A DNA stretch of 64,000 bases, taken from Pollenia angustigena (Eukaryota > Arthropoda > Insecta > Diptera > Polleniidae). The DNA lies in assembly GCA_930367215.1 (NCBI GenBank), contig OV884059.1, positions 97,700,993 to 97,764,992 of the forward strand, given 5' to 3'. Shown here piece by piece: positions 21,142 to 32,063 of this stretch; position 1 is the first letter of the stretch; each line of letters begins with the position of its first letter. Under the pieces are notes generated by a model. That model worked only from the letters and a program-made list of their open reading frames with translations. It had not been told where the DNA came from and ran no database searches. The translations under genes were made by a program, and so were the position numbers.

Positions 21142-22260
21142 TAAAGCTGGGATCACACGATTGCCGCAAATGCACCAATATGGCACAATTTTGATTGTGC
21201 TATATTGACGCACAATAAAGAAACTGCAACAATCAAATATTCTGAAATTACACGATTACCCTCTTTTATCCAAATTGTATTGCCGCTAGTTGGTACAAAG
21301 TGAAATGGGTACAATAATTGCCGCAGCACATTCACACGATTGTTATTACTTGACAACTTCGAAAACAGCTGTTGTGGTAGCTTTTTTATTTGTTTGGAAG
21401 TTTTAGTTGGTATGTTCATTACAAACGAAAAATTTGTTCATAGTTTTGTTTAAAATATTTTAAGAAAAATTTATGAAATTCCAAAAATTAGTTCAACAAT
21501 TTCGAATGTTAACGTTTGCATAGAAAATTTTTATGAAATATTTAAATAATATTATTTAAATATCAGTAACTTAATTCTGTAACTTTATTAAAAAATATCT
21601 ACGACAAATATCTATAAAAGAAATAATACTTAGTTTTATTAAATATCTTTGATAAAAATATTCGCACTTAGCAGCTACATACATAGTATGCTTGTGAACA
21701 TATGTACATTGTACATACATATTTGTTAATAACAAAAATTAAAAAAAAATTGAGGTCTCTTTTTTATATAAAACCCTGAAGAAGGCACACAACGGAGTGC
21801 CGAAATATTGGATTAAATATATTTAATTTGTTTTATATAAAAAAGAGACCTCAAGCTTCATAAAATAATAATACTAATAAAATTTTGTAAAGGTCGAATA
21901 ATAGTCAATTTTTATTAAAATGCATAATAAATAAATACATATTTATCTTCATTACTTGCTAAAGGAAACAAAAACGTAAAATTTATTAAAAAAAAAGGCA
22001 AATATTGGCGCGTATTGTGTTGTTTGATTGCCGCACAAGAAGGCAATAAATATTGGTGCATTTTTGTTATTTTTATTGATGCGCGGTTGCATAGCAAACA
22101 GTCACACGATTGCCGCACCAGGGTTGCATTTGATTGGTAAAACTAAGCACAATATTGTCCTCGATTGGTACATGAGCCAATTGGTTGTGCAGTCACACGA
22201 TTGGTGTATTAAAAAGTGTGAAAATTGGCGCATTGCGGCAATCGTGTGATCCCAGCTTAA
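21142..22260. mobile_element. MITE with AAGCTGGGATCACACGATTG termini, 1.1 kb
   Basis: Left end TAAAGCTGGGATCACACGAT; right end, reversed, TTAAGCTGGGATCACACGAT, both continuing TGCCGCAA. Words such as ATTGCCGCA, ATTGGTGCA and ATTGGCGCA recur in the outer 150-250 bp on both strands, a subterminal-repeat layout like that of 3542-4426. The two are probably subfamilies of one family. It interrupts a Jockey-like pol. No transposase ORF. It contains a small palindromic Penelope-related segment at 21750-21855. Confidence 0.75.
21750..21855 (+). other. Hammerhead-like motif inside a 24-bp inverted repeat
   Basis: The arms at 21750-21774 and 21831-21854 are inverted copies (TGAGGTCTCTTTTTTATAT). Between them lies CTGAAGA, a stem GGCAC/GTGCC and then GAAATATTGG, which follows the CUGANGA-stem II-GAAA order of a hammerhead core. 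The same ending (CGAAATATTGGA) follows the Penelope-like fragment at 44663-45050. Penelope-like elements are known to carry hammerhead ribozymes in their terminal repeats. Activity here is unproven. Confidence 0.45.
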
Positions 22261-22643
22261 CTAGAAGACATTTTTAAAATTTGAATAAGGCGGTTAGTGG
22301 TTACATTGGCAACAACTAATAAAAAACAAGTAGAATTAAGATTTGAATACATATTGTAAATTCCGATAAGAAAGATTCAATAATAAAAATAAATGATTAA
22401 AAAAAAAAAATAAAAAAAATATTTTTTTGTGTGAGTGAGCATCAAACAATTGCTTTTGACTCTTAAAAAACAAAAACGTTTTGCCTTTTTAGGTGCAGGG
22501 TCAGCCTTAGGAGGCTTTAATTGCCGCTGATGCTGATGACTTATCCTAGGAATCTCCCTTGCCAATATTTAACAATTTTGTTTAATGGCAAAGCGATTTC
22601 ATTTAATTAAAAATGAGCTTTATCCCATACTATAAGATTGTGT
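22261..22643. other. Intergenic, no gene seen
   Basis: A 63-codon minus frame (22377-22565) begins with REIPRISHQHQRQLKPPKAD, oddly non-AT-rich, but degenerates into Phe/Tyr runs. Possibly the displaced 3' end of the Jockey-like element or an unknown exon. Not assignable. Confidence 0.3.
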
Positions 22644-22859
22644 ACACCTAGGGAAAAACATGTTTAAGTATGGTCACCTCCAACAAAACCATTTTTAAAG
22701 AACATTTTAGACACAGGCTTTTTGATAAAGGACTAATAACCATAATATGGTTGTATCTGACAATAATATGGTTAAGTTAAAAATAATATGTTTAAAATTA
22801 TCTTTACAAATTGTTTTGTTGGAGGTGACCATATTCAAACATGTTTTTTCTCTGCGTGT
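22644..22859. mobile_element. Short MITE, 216 bp, about 45-bp inverted ends
   Basis: The left arm runs ACACCTAGGGAAAAACATG then TATGGTCACCTCCAACAAAA; the reversed right arm runs ACACGCAGAGAAAAAACATG then ATATGGTCACCTCCAACAAA. Arms are about 45 bp with few mismatches and an AT-rich centre of about 120 bp. No ORF. Confidence 0.8.
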
Positions 22860-24081
22860 ATAAAATCCTTTTTTTTTTTCGTTGGTTTTTAAAACAAAAT
22901 TCAATTATATTAGTATGTTGAACAGTACTGTGTACCCTACCACTTCAAATTTCCAAAGTCTTCTTTACAACAATCTTGGAAAATTTAAAAGAAAAAAAAT
23001 CATAATAAAATAATGAAATTATAGACCATTCATTTCTTTTGGGCCACATTTTATATAGTTTTTATTACGTATATCTGAAAGTATTAATACTATTAATTAA
23101 AATAAAAATTTTATGACAATAAAATTTCTTAGCTTTTTACATAACTTTGTTTTTTTTTTTTTTTTAATTTATCTACGTAATTTAGTTTTCCTTCTAGCAA
23201 ACTTTAGAACAAATTTCTTTGCAAAACTTTATTTGTTTTATTTTATCTACAACAAGGATTCTTGTTATAAGAAGAAATTATTTTTCATTTACTGCAATTA
23301 GTGCAAAAATATGTGCTGCTGCTTAAGTTTTCTAGTAACAAGAAGCAGATACAAGCACTAACAACAATACGAATAATAAAAGAAAAAAGAAAAACACTGA
23401 AGCAAAAATTATAACTAAAGGTTAAAAAAGTTTGAAAGGAAAAAACGGAATTAAGAAAAAAATTTTCTGCTGAACTAAAACAATATTTGCCGTTTTTTGT
23501 TTTCTTGCCTTTTTAAATAGTTAAGCAATAGTGCGTGGATGTGTAAGAAGAGCGTAGAATATGTGTGTGCGTGTGTGCGTGTGCCTGGCTATATTTTACT
23601 AACTCATTGTTGTAGTTTGCTTAACTACTTAGCACAGTATTTGCCAAGGATTACAAGGATAATGGTTGTAGACGCATAATGTCTGTTATATACTCAGTAA
23701 AGTTATAGTTAAAAAAATTATACTTTGTATATCTCTACTTGAAGCAAACTGTTTTGATAGCATGTAATATGTATGTATCTACATATACAAACATAAATAA
23801 AAGCTTTATAATAATAACAAACATACTACCGTATCCGGTTTTTAATAAAATTTCCGGAATAAGTTCTTTTCGCAAAAGAATTTGCTTTTAAAACATTGAA
23901 CAGGTTAAGTGGAGCGATGTTTTTTTCGAAAGAATATATTTTACAAACTAAAAATTAAATATCTTAAAGCTTTAAGCAAAATACTGCATTATAGTTTTCC
24001 AAGAACAATGCTTATATTTCATTTAATTAGTTACCTTTGGACAACGTTAACGAAATTTATATTTTTTTTTTGTTTTTAAAT
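22860..24081. other. Intergenic, no gene seen
   Basis: AT-rich. A short GT-rich tract (GTGTGTGCGTGTGTGCGTGTG) lies near 23562-23582. No coding or repeat ends supported. Confidence 0.4.
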
Positions 24082-24310
24082 GTTTATATCCCTTATTTGT
24101 TGCAACGTCGTCATAACTCAAAAAAATTAATTTCGGAGTTAGTGATGCGAAATTGTTCGCTGTTTGAAGAGAATGTGTCGTTATATTTTTTTTTTTTTTA
24201 CTTTAAATACGTTTATTTCGAAATGTATTTTTTTAAATTATGACGACGCACACTGGGGATTTTTGTATGGAGGTGAGGAAAAAAGTATATTTTTCAAAAA
24301 ATATAATGAT

Positions 24311-24640
24311 TTCATTACAAATTTAGTTTTATTTATATAGTAATACACAAAAGTAATCAAAATAAAGAAAGTTAGAGAAATATATATCGTTACCTACAAT
24401 GTAAAAAGCCCTAACTAACAAAAAAAATGTAAATGATTTTTTTAATTCATTATTTATTTTAAATCTATTTTTAATTTCATCACAAACTTAGTTTTATTTA
24501 TATAGTTATATACAAAAGTAATCAAAATAAAGAAAGCTAGACAAATGTATATCGTTACCTACAATGTAAAAAGCCCTAACTAACAAAAAATTTAAATGAT
24601 TTTTTTAATTTTTAATTTATTATTTATTTTAAATCTACTT
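24311..24640. repeat. 165-bp tandem duplication in the Transib 3' region
   Basis: Two copies starting at 24311 and 24476 share TTTTATTTATATAGT, AAAAGTAATCAAAATAAAGA and TATCGTTACCTACAATGTAA in order. They lie downstream of the transposase stop. Confidence 0.8.
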
Positions 24641-24649
24641 TTTAATTTA

Positions 24650-26575
24650 TTATTCTAAAAGAGCCTTAACATCGTCGCTTATATCACTATGCTTTTTCTG
24701 GCTAAATGAAGGAGTCAAGTGTGAGATCATGGGATCTGATGTTACCATCATTCGGTGCATAATATCTTCGTTCGTGGCAATTCGACTGCATTTTCTGGAG
24801 TGTCTAAGGCGATATTTTTTATAGTCTTTGTTACGACTTTCCTGAGCCTCTTCGGATAATAAGCCTACAGGAAAAATACACTTTTCAATTATATATTTTC
24901 CATGAATCAGAATTTTGTGGAGTGTTGGTGGCATATTGTACCACTCGTACAGTGCAACAAACTTTTTTGCCGTCTCCAGACAAAAGTCACCAAATTTTTT
25001 CGGATCTAGTGCCTCGGTAATGGTTATAGCTTCGAGAATTGTTGAAAACCTCTTGATTATGTCTTCATCTAGACCCGTGATTTCGGAAATTAAAGCAGGA
25101 TTAGCAAAGAATCTTCGTGACGTATTTCCTGAATTTGTCGTACCAGAGCCTTGTTTAACAGTATCAACCTGTATTCCAATTTTCTCTTTAATTTCACGCT
25201 TTATCAAACATTTTCGGGCTTCTCTTATCGGAGGAGTATTTGAGTCGACTCTTCCACGTTTAAATTCAAGATTGTAAGCTACATGCAAAAGACACTCCAT
25301 CAGCTTAATACGCGCATGAAGTGGTGACATACCAAATTGCAGTGCTTGTTCATTTACGGGCATAGCTTGAACTTCTTCGATTTTATTCATCTTGTTGCTC
25401 CACAAATAAAACAAGAAGATGCTGCTGGTGTCTCTGTTACTGATTGTGCTGTCTTGCCGTCAATCATTGTAAAATATAATTCATGTTTAACTTTAAAGTT
25501 ACGATTATTTACTGTTAACTCAAATTATTTTAGTTGAGATATCTCCTCATCGACTCTTCTCTTTTCTTCTCGTATAACTTGAGGTGTCTCTTTAACGTAC
25601 GCAAACTGTAGTGTTCTACAATATTGTGTGGAAGAAGGTTTATTGTTGTTCCATACTAATTTATTTATGTCATCACTCAATGATAATTTTAGTGGTACAA
25701 CTGATGTCATATATAAATGAGAGTCAGAAATTTGATCATCTGAAAACCTCTGTTGGTATTCGCTTTGACCAGATGCCCCATCACATCCCCATTTATGGTA
25801 CATTGTTAGATTTCCGCTTTCAATATTATTTATTTCCTTTACTGATTTGGTCTCTAGGACTCTTTTAGCAGTATGATCCAACAGATTTTGCAGAGGTACA
25901 CTGCCTGAACTTTCAGTGATAGAAATTTCTAGAGGATAACTGTTAGTTTTTTCTTTCGTGAGTTGTTTGTATGGTACGAGTATGTTATATCCTTCATTTT
26001 GTAACCAATGCATTAGATACTCGTATTTTTCTTTTGTAAGTTCAAGCTTTGTAAACATCCCCAAAGTTTTTAATGTACAAATTTTGTGGTTGGTTTTTGA
26101 AATATTAGAAGAAAAATCAATTACTTCTTGAGGAAACATAGAACGAACTTCATCCCTTTTGTATCGTTTGGCGCGATCACAGCACTCCTCAAACGATTTG
26201 CGGGGCCGACCAAGTGCAGAACTGGTAGAACATTCAGCCTCAGTAAACTTAATTGTAAATGTGCCTTCAAGCCAATTTACATTCTTTTTTTCAAATCGCG
26301 ACTTCGTACGGTTAGAATCCTGCCATCTTTGTTTGAAGTTATAGTAAAAGTGTTTATATATTGTATCCAAAATTTCACATGCTCTAGTATCGTTTAAGCC
26401 AACGTGCAATTGTTGCAAAAACTGTTTTAATTTTGTTTTGTCTTTGTCAAATTCCAGAAGCTTCGTAAAACTCTTGGTCCTTAGTTTCAGTTATAATTAA
26501 ATAATTTCGCGTTCGCCAGCACTTGTTGAATGACAAAAATCGATCAGGGAACACCTATAAATACTACGTAAGTTT
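24650..26575 (-). pseudogene. Transib (RAG1-like) transposase, broken
   Basis: DDE transposase of the RAG1/Transib family. Three segments remain. First, an N-terminal stretch, FPDRFLSFNKCWRTRNY, reaches a frameshift near 26460; it is preceded by TATTTATAG, a possible 3' splice site. Second, a long frame (to 25525) with LGRPRKSFEECCDRAKRYKR and KWGCDGASGQSEYQQ, whose aspartate is the first catalytic residue. Third, after a TAA at 25522-25524, the same frame resumes with YFTMIDGKTA (second aspartate) and CFICGAT (zinc-binding pair as in RAG1). A frameshift near 25390 leads to GMSPLHARIKLMECLLHV, WYNMPPTLHKILIHG and LLSEEAQESRNKD (catalytic glutamate), then SSDP-like TSDPMIS and a stop at 24650. 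All catalytic residues are present; one stop and two frameshifts inactivate it. Confidence 0.88.
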
Positions 26576-27831
26576 CAACATTTTACTGAAAGGTACTTAT
26601 GAATTCGCGCATCTTTTAAGGGAGTCCTGTTTCGTGTGCGTTTAAAATTTTTCGAAACGTTCTAAAACATGACCACTCATAAATGTGGGTGCAATTTGTG
26701 TAAAAAAAATCATGCAGGTAGCCAACGAAAAAAACCCAAATAATTAAAAAAGTGCACTTACTTTTTTCCTTTCAATTTTCCACGCACATTTATTACCGCT
26801 TATTACTTTGCTACCGCAATCATAAAAATCAAATAACCTTTTGTTTATTGCTTTTTTTTTTAATTCTGAGAATCATAAAAAAAGTCATAAAGTTTTTGCA
26901 AAGAATTTTGTGCATATCTCGAGCAAATTTTTGAAATGTATACCTTCACTTAATTGTGAATAAAAGCGAAACGCGTTCATCGATTTTCATGATTTATGTC
27001 TCATTTTTTTCATAGGTTATGCGACTTTACGTGAAAGTAATAAAACTTGAAACTTTTTTTTACTGTTTTGGATTTTTTATGAATTAAAAATAAAAAATTT
27101 AAATTTTTTGGGCAAAAAATATTTTTTTTTCTTCATACATTTATTTGTAACTGCGAAACTGTTGCTTATGTAGCAAAATGTTATATAAACAGATGAAAGT
27201 AATTGTAATTCTTGATTTTTCTAAATTTTTTCAGCAAAATCCGACTAGTGGTTCTCGAGTTATGTTAAACAAAAGAGCCTTATCACAATTGAGTCCCGAA
27301 TCAATCAGCTGAAAAATGTTGTACTGTGTAATGCAAAAACTTGAGAGGTGGCACCTGGTGGCACTTGAAATTGATTAATAATGTTAAAACAGATATAAGA
27401 CAATGTATTCGGTGTGATTTCAAACTGAGGAAAAGTAAAGAAAAAATTCCAGGTCCAAATGTTTGGAGAAAAATGGGATTTTTGTTATATGTCCATAAAA
27501 ATACAAAAAAAAAAAAACTTAAGTCTCTGCAGATTTTTTTTTTCAATTTTAGTATACTGAAATATACTACTTTAAATAGAAAAAAAAGAAAAACGTTAGC
27601 TCACATAGTAAAATAATATTCGTATTTAAATTCTTAGGTTTAAATTAAGTTGGTTCGGTAAAACACACAAGTTCTGAGTTTGAGACGGATATAAAAAAAA
27701 ACTGGCAGTCAGATCGGAGTAAATCTGTTTGATTTGATTGTACCATTTAGTCTAAAATTGCAACATATCACTGCATATTGCTTGAAGACTATGTTGACAA
27801 TTTGACTTTTTTCCGCGAAATCCCCAGTGTG
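26576..27831. other. Transib 5' non-coding region
   Basis: AT-rich DNA between the transposase N-terminus and the right TIR, about 1.25 kb. It may hold an intron and 5' exon. A plus-strand mini-frame at 26669-26743 (MTTHKCGCNLCKKNHAGSQR, 24 codons) is curious but antisense and too short to call. Confidence 0.4.
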
Positions 27832-27836
27832 CGACG

Positions 27837-30602
27837 TTGCAGCAAATGAGCACTATATAAAACATGTAGAATGTAAACTTATCATAACGCCATAAACATA
27901 CAAATCAATTGAATTTTGGTTTCTTTGGTCATGGTTACGTTCTTTTATCACGTCTAATTGGACCTTTAATCTGAATATAAGATAAGTTTAATAGCCATTT
28001 AACCCTTAAAACATAATCATATCATGACATACGTTAGAGATAATAATACGTTAATTTGACGCATAATTTTAACCTGCTATATTGTTGTTGTTTTTGATAA
28101 ATTAAGAACAAACTAATATGGATTTTATTTTATTATTTGTTATAAATAGAAATACCAAAATTTTAAAAATGCTTACGTATAAAATGTCTGAAATGCACAG
28201 CAACGTATTCAAGCTAATTAAAAATAAATGAAATATTTCGAAAGTGCATGCGTAAAATTTACGCAAATTATCTTTCTAGGGTTAAAAAGTCTTTTAAATT
28301 AGTACAAATTATTTTATACATTTTAGCCCATAAGAAAGTTGAAGGCAATGAAACCAGTTTAACTATTCGAGCAACCGAACTTGGTGAAATTAGCCATAAG
28401 TTGTTTAAGATAAAACTGAAAAAAATTAAGTTCATAAGTTATAAGAGGACTTCGAAAACTTTAGGTTTATGGGTTAACATTTAAGATTTATTGATAAAAA
28501 TTAGATGATCTGGACAAGTTACAAATCTACAAGTTGAATACATTTGAAACAAAAATTGTTAAATTGTTAATTTTTGTGGTAGTTTTCAGAAACATAAATG
28601 ACATAAATATAAAACAGCGTAGTCCCGATCATTTCTGAGCTCTTGGTAAAACCCATTTCAACATATACACGGACAGACGGACATAGCTAAATGAAGTTCG
28701 CTACTCATATTTTTTATGGGGTCTAAGATCAATATTGTAGAAAATACAAACGGAATGACAAACTTATATAAACCCCTTTTACCTTAGGTGAAATGAATAA
28801 AGACAGCTAGAAAAATGGCGGCATCATTTCTTAAAAAACTAAGAACATTCGCGGTGCCCATATGCCCGGATTAATGAAAATTCGAATGTAATTTTTTCTC
28901 TCATGCTTATTTATCGTACCTACAGAAATATATTAAAATATGATCGAACAATAATTAATCATATCTAATTATAATTATTTAGCTTACGTCCTGCTTATGC
29001 TGGATGGTAGTTTACCTAATCACGGTTCCAGTTCACATATGTTTAGCGCTCTTCTGATCGGATAAGTTCTTCTCCTTAAGCGAATGTGGGCGCCATCATA
29101 TACAATAAATCAATCTTAAAGACCTTGTCATCATAGTTTTTACTTATGTCACATTAAGGTCCTTGCGAATGTGTGAGCTTTTTACTTTCGATTGTTTTTG
29201 AAAAAAGTATATTTTTATTGTTATTTTTAACCATTTCAAGTTTTATCGGACAACAGCTTAACAAGCATATTTCAATCCAAAAATATTTTTATGTTATGAA
29301 TAATTATTTAACAATTGAAATTTCTCTGAACAGAAACAATAACGTATTGCAAAATCTTAAAATATTAAACACCTATAATCATCACATGATGACATAAAAA
29401 GTGAAATTTTGTTTAAGACAGCAAAACTGAAAAAAAATATTTAATTTCAAAATCACCTAGGCATTATTGCTAAAAGTATTTACTATAATCATGTTCAAGT
29501 TTAAGGTGTATATCTTTTATCTTTATTTTGTTAATAATAAACAAATAAATAAAATTGTATTCATACACAACGCGCCCTAAAAGAAAGTTAACAGATTGAA
29601 AAAATGTATAAATTTTTTTTTTTAATAACTACAAGTAAACAAAAAACAAGTGTTGCTTTCAAGGTAATACGGCCTGTAGTTGAATGCTGCTGCTGGGTTT
29701 GTTGCTAAAGTTTATCAATGAAAGTCAGAAAAAAGCAGCCTACATGCATAATTCATTCAGCGAACTTATCCAATGCTCTTCACCCCTTTTTTCCGTCGTT
29801 TAAATTTATTTATTCATTAAATGTTGAGAAAATTTAAGAAATTACGAAAAAAAGAGATGCTCTTTAATGTTTTGTTTAAATATTGATTTTTAAAATTTCG
29901 AATAAGATGTTAAATGATTTTCAAATTTTTTTAAATGTTGTTTTCTTGATGTTATCAAAAGTTTATGGGGAGAGATATTTTTTTTGTTGTTGATGAAATG
30001 GTAAAATGAATACAATTTATTTTATTGTAATTAGTATCGTAAGTACGTACATACACATGTTTTCAAAGATGTGGTTTAACCTTTAAATATATTGAAGATT
30101 TTTTAACGAAACTTTTTGTATTCCTCATTGAAATAGTTTTTTACAAAATTTCCTTTATATTAATTCTACCTGTGCCTGGTCAGGCCCCTTAAACTTTTAA
30201 ATGATAAGGAAAGCCATGAGCTTTCAATTTCAAAAGGATTCTTTTGTGGTAAAGGCAGAAGCTTAAAGTCTTCGAAAACGTTTAAGTCGACGAACATCAT
30301 TTTCGCCTTAGAGGAAGACCGGCGTTATGCAATATATCCCTTGTGACACAGAAACTCATTTTCTACTGGAAGGAAATAATTGGGTGAAGCACAAGCCGAA
30401 AAGCATGAAGAAAATGAGTTAATAGGTCTTGCAAAGCGATGAAAAATAGGTGCTGACAATTTTTTTTACTACATTGCATTTATGAAAAATGCTAATACAT
30501 ATTGGACTGGGATCTGTCTAAACTCTGAGCCTACGGCCACACTTGGCAAATATTTGACGAAAAAGACCTGACCAACAGGCAACCTAATATATACTTTTCT
30601 TT
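27837..30602. other. Intergenic, mostly featureless
   Basis: AT-rich. Around 28655-28740 is a degraded fragment (ACACGGACAGACGGACATAG) related to the 3' block of repeat X. Nothing else supported; frames of 70-80 codons near 28248 and 29173 look like translated AT-rich DNA. Confidence 0.4.
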
Positions 30603-31155
30603 AATTCTAATATTTATTCAAGTTGTGCTGAAAAAGGTCAACAGAAAAAAGAAAGACAAAAATGACAAAACAAAAAATGTTCTTTGGACTTCAAGAAGAA
30701 TTCTTGACAAAAAGTACGAGAAAACAGAAGAAGTAAGGAGAAAACATGTAAAATCAAATAAAATGGATAATCATTCAGAAAAAGCAAATTTCGATCTACC
30801 AAAGGTTAAAAAATACAATTTGGTTTAAGGATTAATGTTTGACTATTGACGTCAGCAGTCGTCGATGGCTGCGAGTGTAAGACGGCAAATCCATCTGAGA
30901 AGATCGAGTAGTTGCGATCGAAACATGTCATGGTAACCTGCCGGCTGGGGTTCGAGCCCTGGCCACGGTCAAGAATGAAAGATTATCAATAACAATTTTA
31001 ATTAATTTCATGTTGTAAAATTCCTTTCTTCATAAAAATAATTTAATGAAAATTAAATTTGATGAACTTGGGCCTAATTGAGAATATTGGAAAAAAATTT
31101 GGATTAAAAACCATAAATAGTTCAACAAAACAGCCACAATACTAATTATTTATTT
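30603..31155 (+). repeat. SINE-like repeat, plus copy
   Basis: Same unit as 7165-7705: starts TCAAGTTGTGCTGAAAAAGG, carries an A-box-like GATCGAGTAGTTGCG and the B box GGTTCGAGCCC at 30949-30959, and ends ACAATACTAATTATTTA. It is independent of the 6.4-7.7 kb cluster and 23 kb away, showing that the unit is dispersed. Confidence 0.6.
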
Positions 31156-31214
31156 TAATTATGACACCAGATCTTACAAAAAAATGTTTTTGCTACGTGC
31201 AGCTTAATTTTGTG

Positions 31215-31625
31215 ATACTAATGCCCAATTTTCAGGATAGTATTTAAATCAATATTAAGTTAATTTTCATAACAAACTTAAATCGTATTTAAAACAGATT
31301 CGTTTTTTGAGTTTAATTTGAAAAGTCTTTTGTTTAATTAAGATAAAAGTATGGTAGCACTACTAAATACAAAAAAATGTATTTATTTGCAAGGTGGTCT
31401 GATAAAACAGCTGACTGTTAATGCTTTGCCTGTTGTTGTGATATTGAGGCCACCTTGCAAAAATATTACAATGGAAATTTAAGTTGAAATTAAGTGTACC
31501 ACATCGGTGACTTAAGTTTTTAGTGAAGAAGGGAATTTTGTATTTAAAACGATTTTAAAAATAAATGTGTTTTAATAACAATCCTGAAAATTGGCCATAA
31601 GACTTTGTTAAATCTCACTTACTAT
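31215..31625. repeat. Degenerate long palindrome centred near 31425
   Basis: Outer arms CCAATTTTCAGGATAGTATT (about 31228) and, reversed, CCAATTTTCAGGATTGTTAT (about 31590). Inner arms TTTGCAAGGTGG (31387) and CCACCTTGCAAA (about 31450). The layout suggests an old MITE of roughly 400 bp. Confidence 0.5.
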
Positions 31626-31675
31626 TAACAAATGTAGAGGTAAAATATTTATTAAATGTGACCATAGCTTAAGTA

Positions 31676-31797
31676 ACAAACAAACAAACAAACAAACAAA
31701 CAAACAAACAAACAAACAAACAAACAAACAAACAAACAAACAAACAAACAAACAAACAAACAAACAAACAAACAAACAAACAAACAAACAAACAAAA
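31676..31797. repeat. (CAAA)n microsatellite, about 30 units
   Basis: Uninterrupted repetition of the tetramer AAAC/CAAA for about 120 bp ending in an A run. Its purity suggests recent expansion. It may have begun as the tail of a retroelement, but no element is visible next to it. Confidence 0.95.
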
Positions 31798-31838
31798 AAA
31801 ATATCAAAAGGGAGTAGTGGTGTTGAATCAATTTAGAT

Positions 31839-32063
31839 TAAGGCCGGGCTTTTGAGATGTGGTTTAAGCTTAAACTTGTTTTAACATTGTCTGAAACTCT
31901 GATTTTTCTAGCGAAATGCGATTTTTTTTTTTATTATTTCATTAATGACCAACATTTTAAGCAGAACTTTGCTGTTCCTCAAAATGTTGTATATAAACTT
32001 GGTAATAACGGCACAAAGATTAACTAAACTTAGTTTAACTTAGATCACAAAGGCCCAGCCTTA
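31839..32063. mobile_element. Short MITE, 225 bp, TAAGGCCGGGCTTTTG ends
   Basis: Left end TAAGGCCGGGCTTTTGAGAT; right end, reversed, TAAGGCTGGGCCTTTGTGAT. Further inverted AAGCTTAAAC/AGTTTAGTTAA words lie inside. No ORF. Confidence 0.65.

Larger units (their letters stand above)
24249..27831 (-). mobile_element. Transib transposon, complete ends, 3.58 kb
   Basis: Both ends begin CACACTGGGGATTT and are flanked by CGACG (24244-24248 and 27832-27836). A 5-bp GC-rich target duplication is diagnostic for Transib. The first seven bases, CACACTG, differ by one base from the V(D)J recombination heptamer CACAGTG, as expected for the superfamily from which RAG1 derives. The transposase gene is on the minus strand, broken. 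Left subterminal DNA carries a tandem duplication (24311-24640). It is inserted in one arm of a small host hairpin (partner arm 24082-24117). Confidence 0.9.

Noticed and set aside
22377..22565. 63-codon minus-strand frame with a proline/lysine-rich start
   Set aside because: Half the frame is low-complexity Phe/Tyr; not enough to call a gene.
26669..26743. 24-codon plus-strand mini-ORF with HKCGCNLCKKNHAGSQR
   Set aside because: Antisense to the Transib 5' region, too short, and no independent support.
31676..31797. CRISPR-like or regulatory array
   Set aside because: It is a pure tetranucleotide microsatellite with no spacers.
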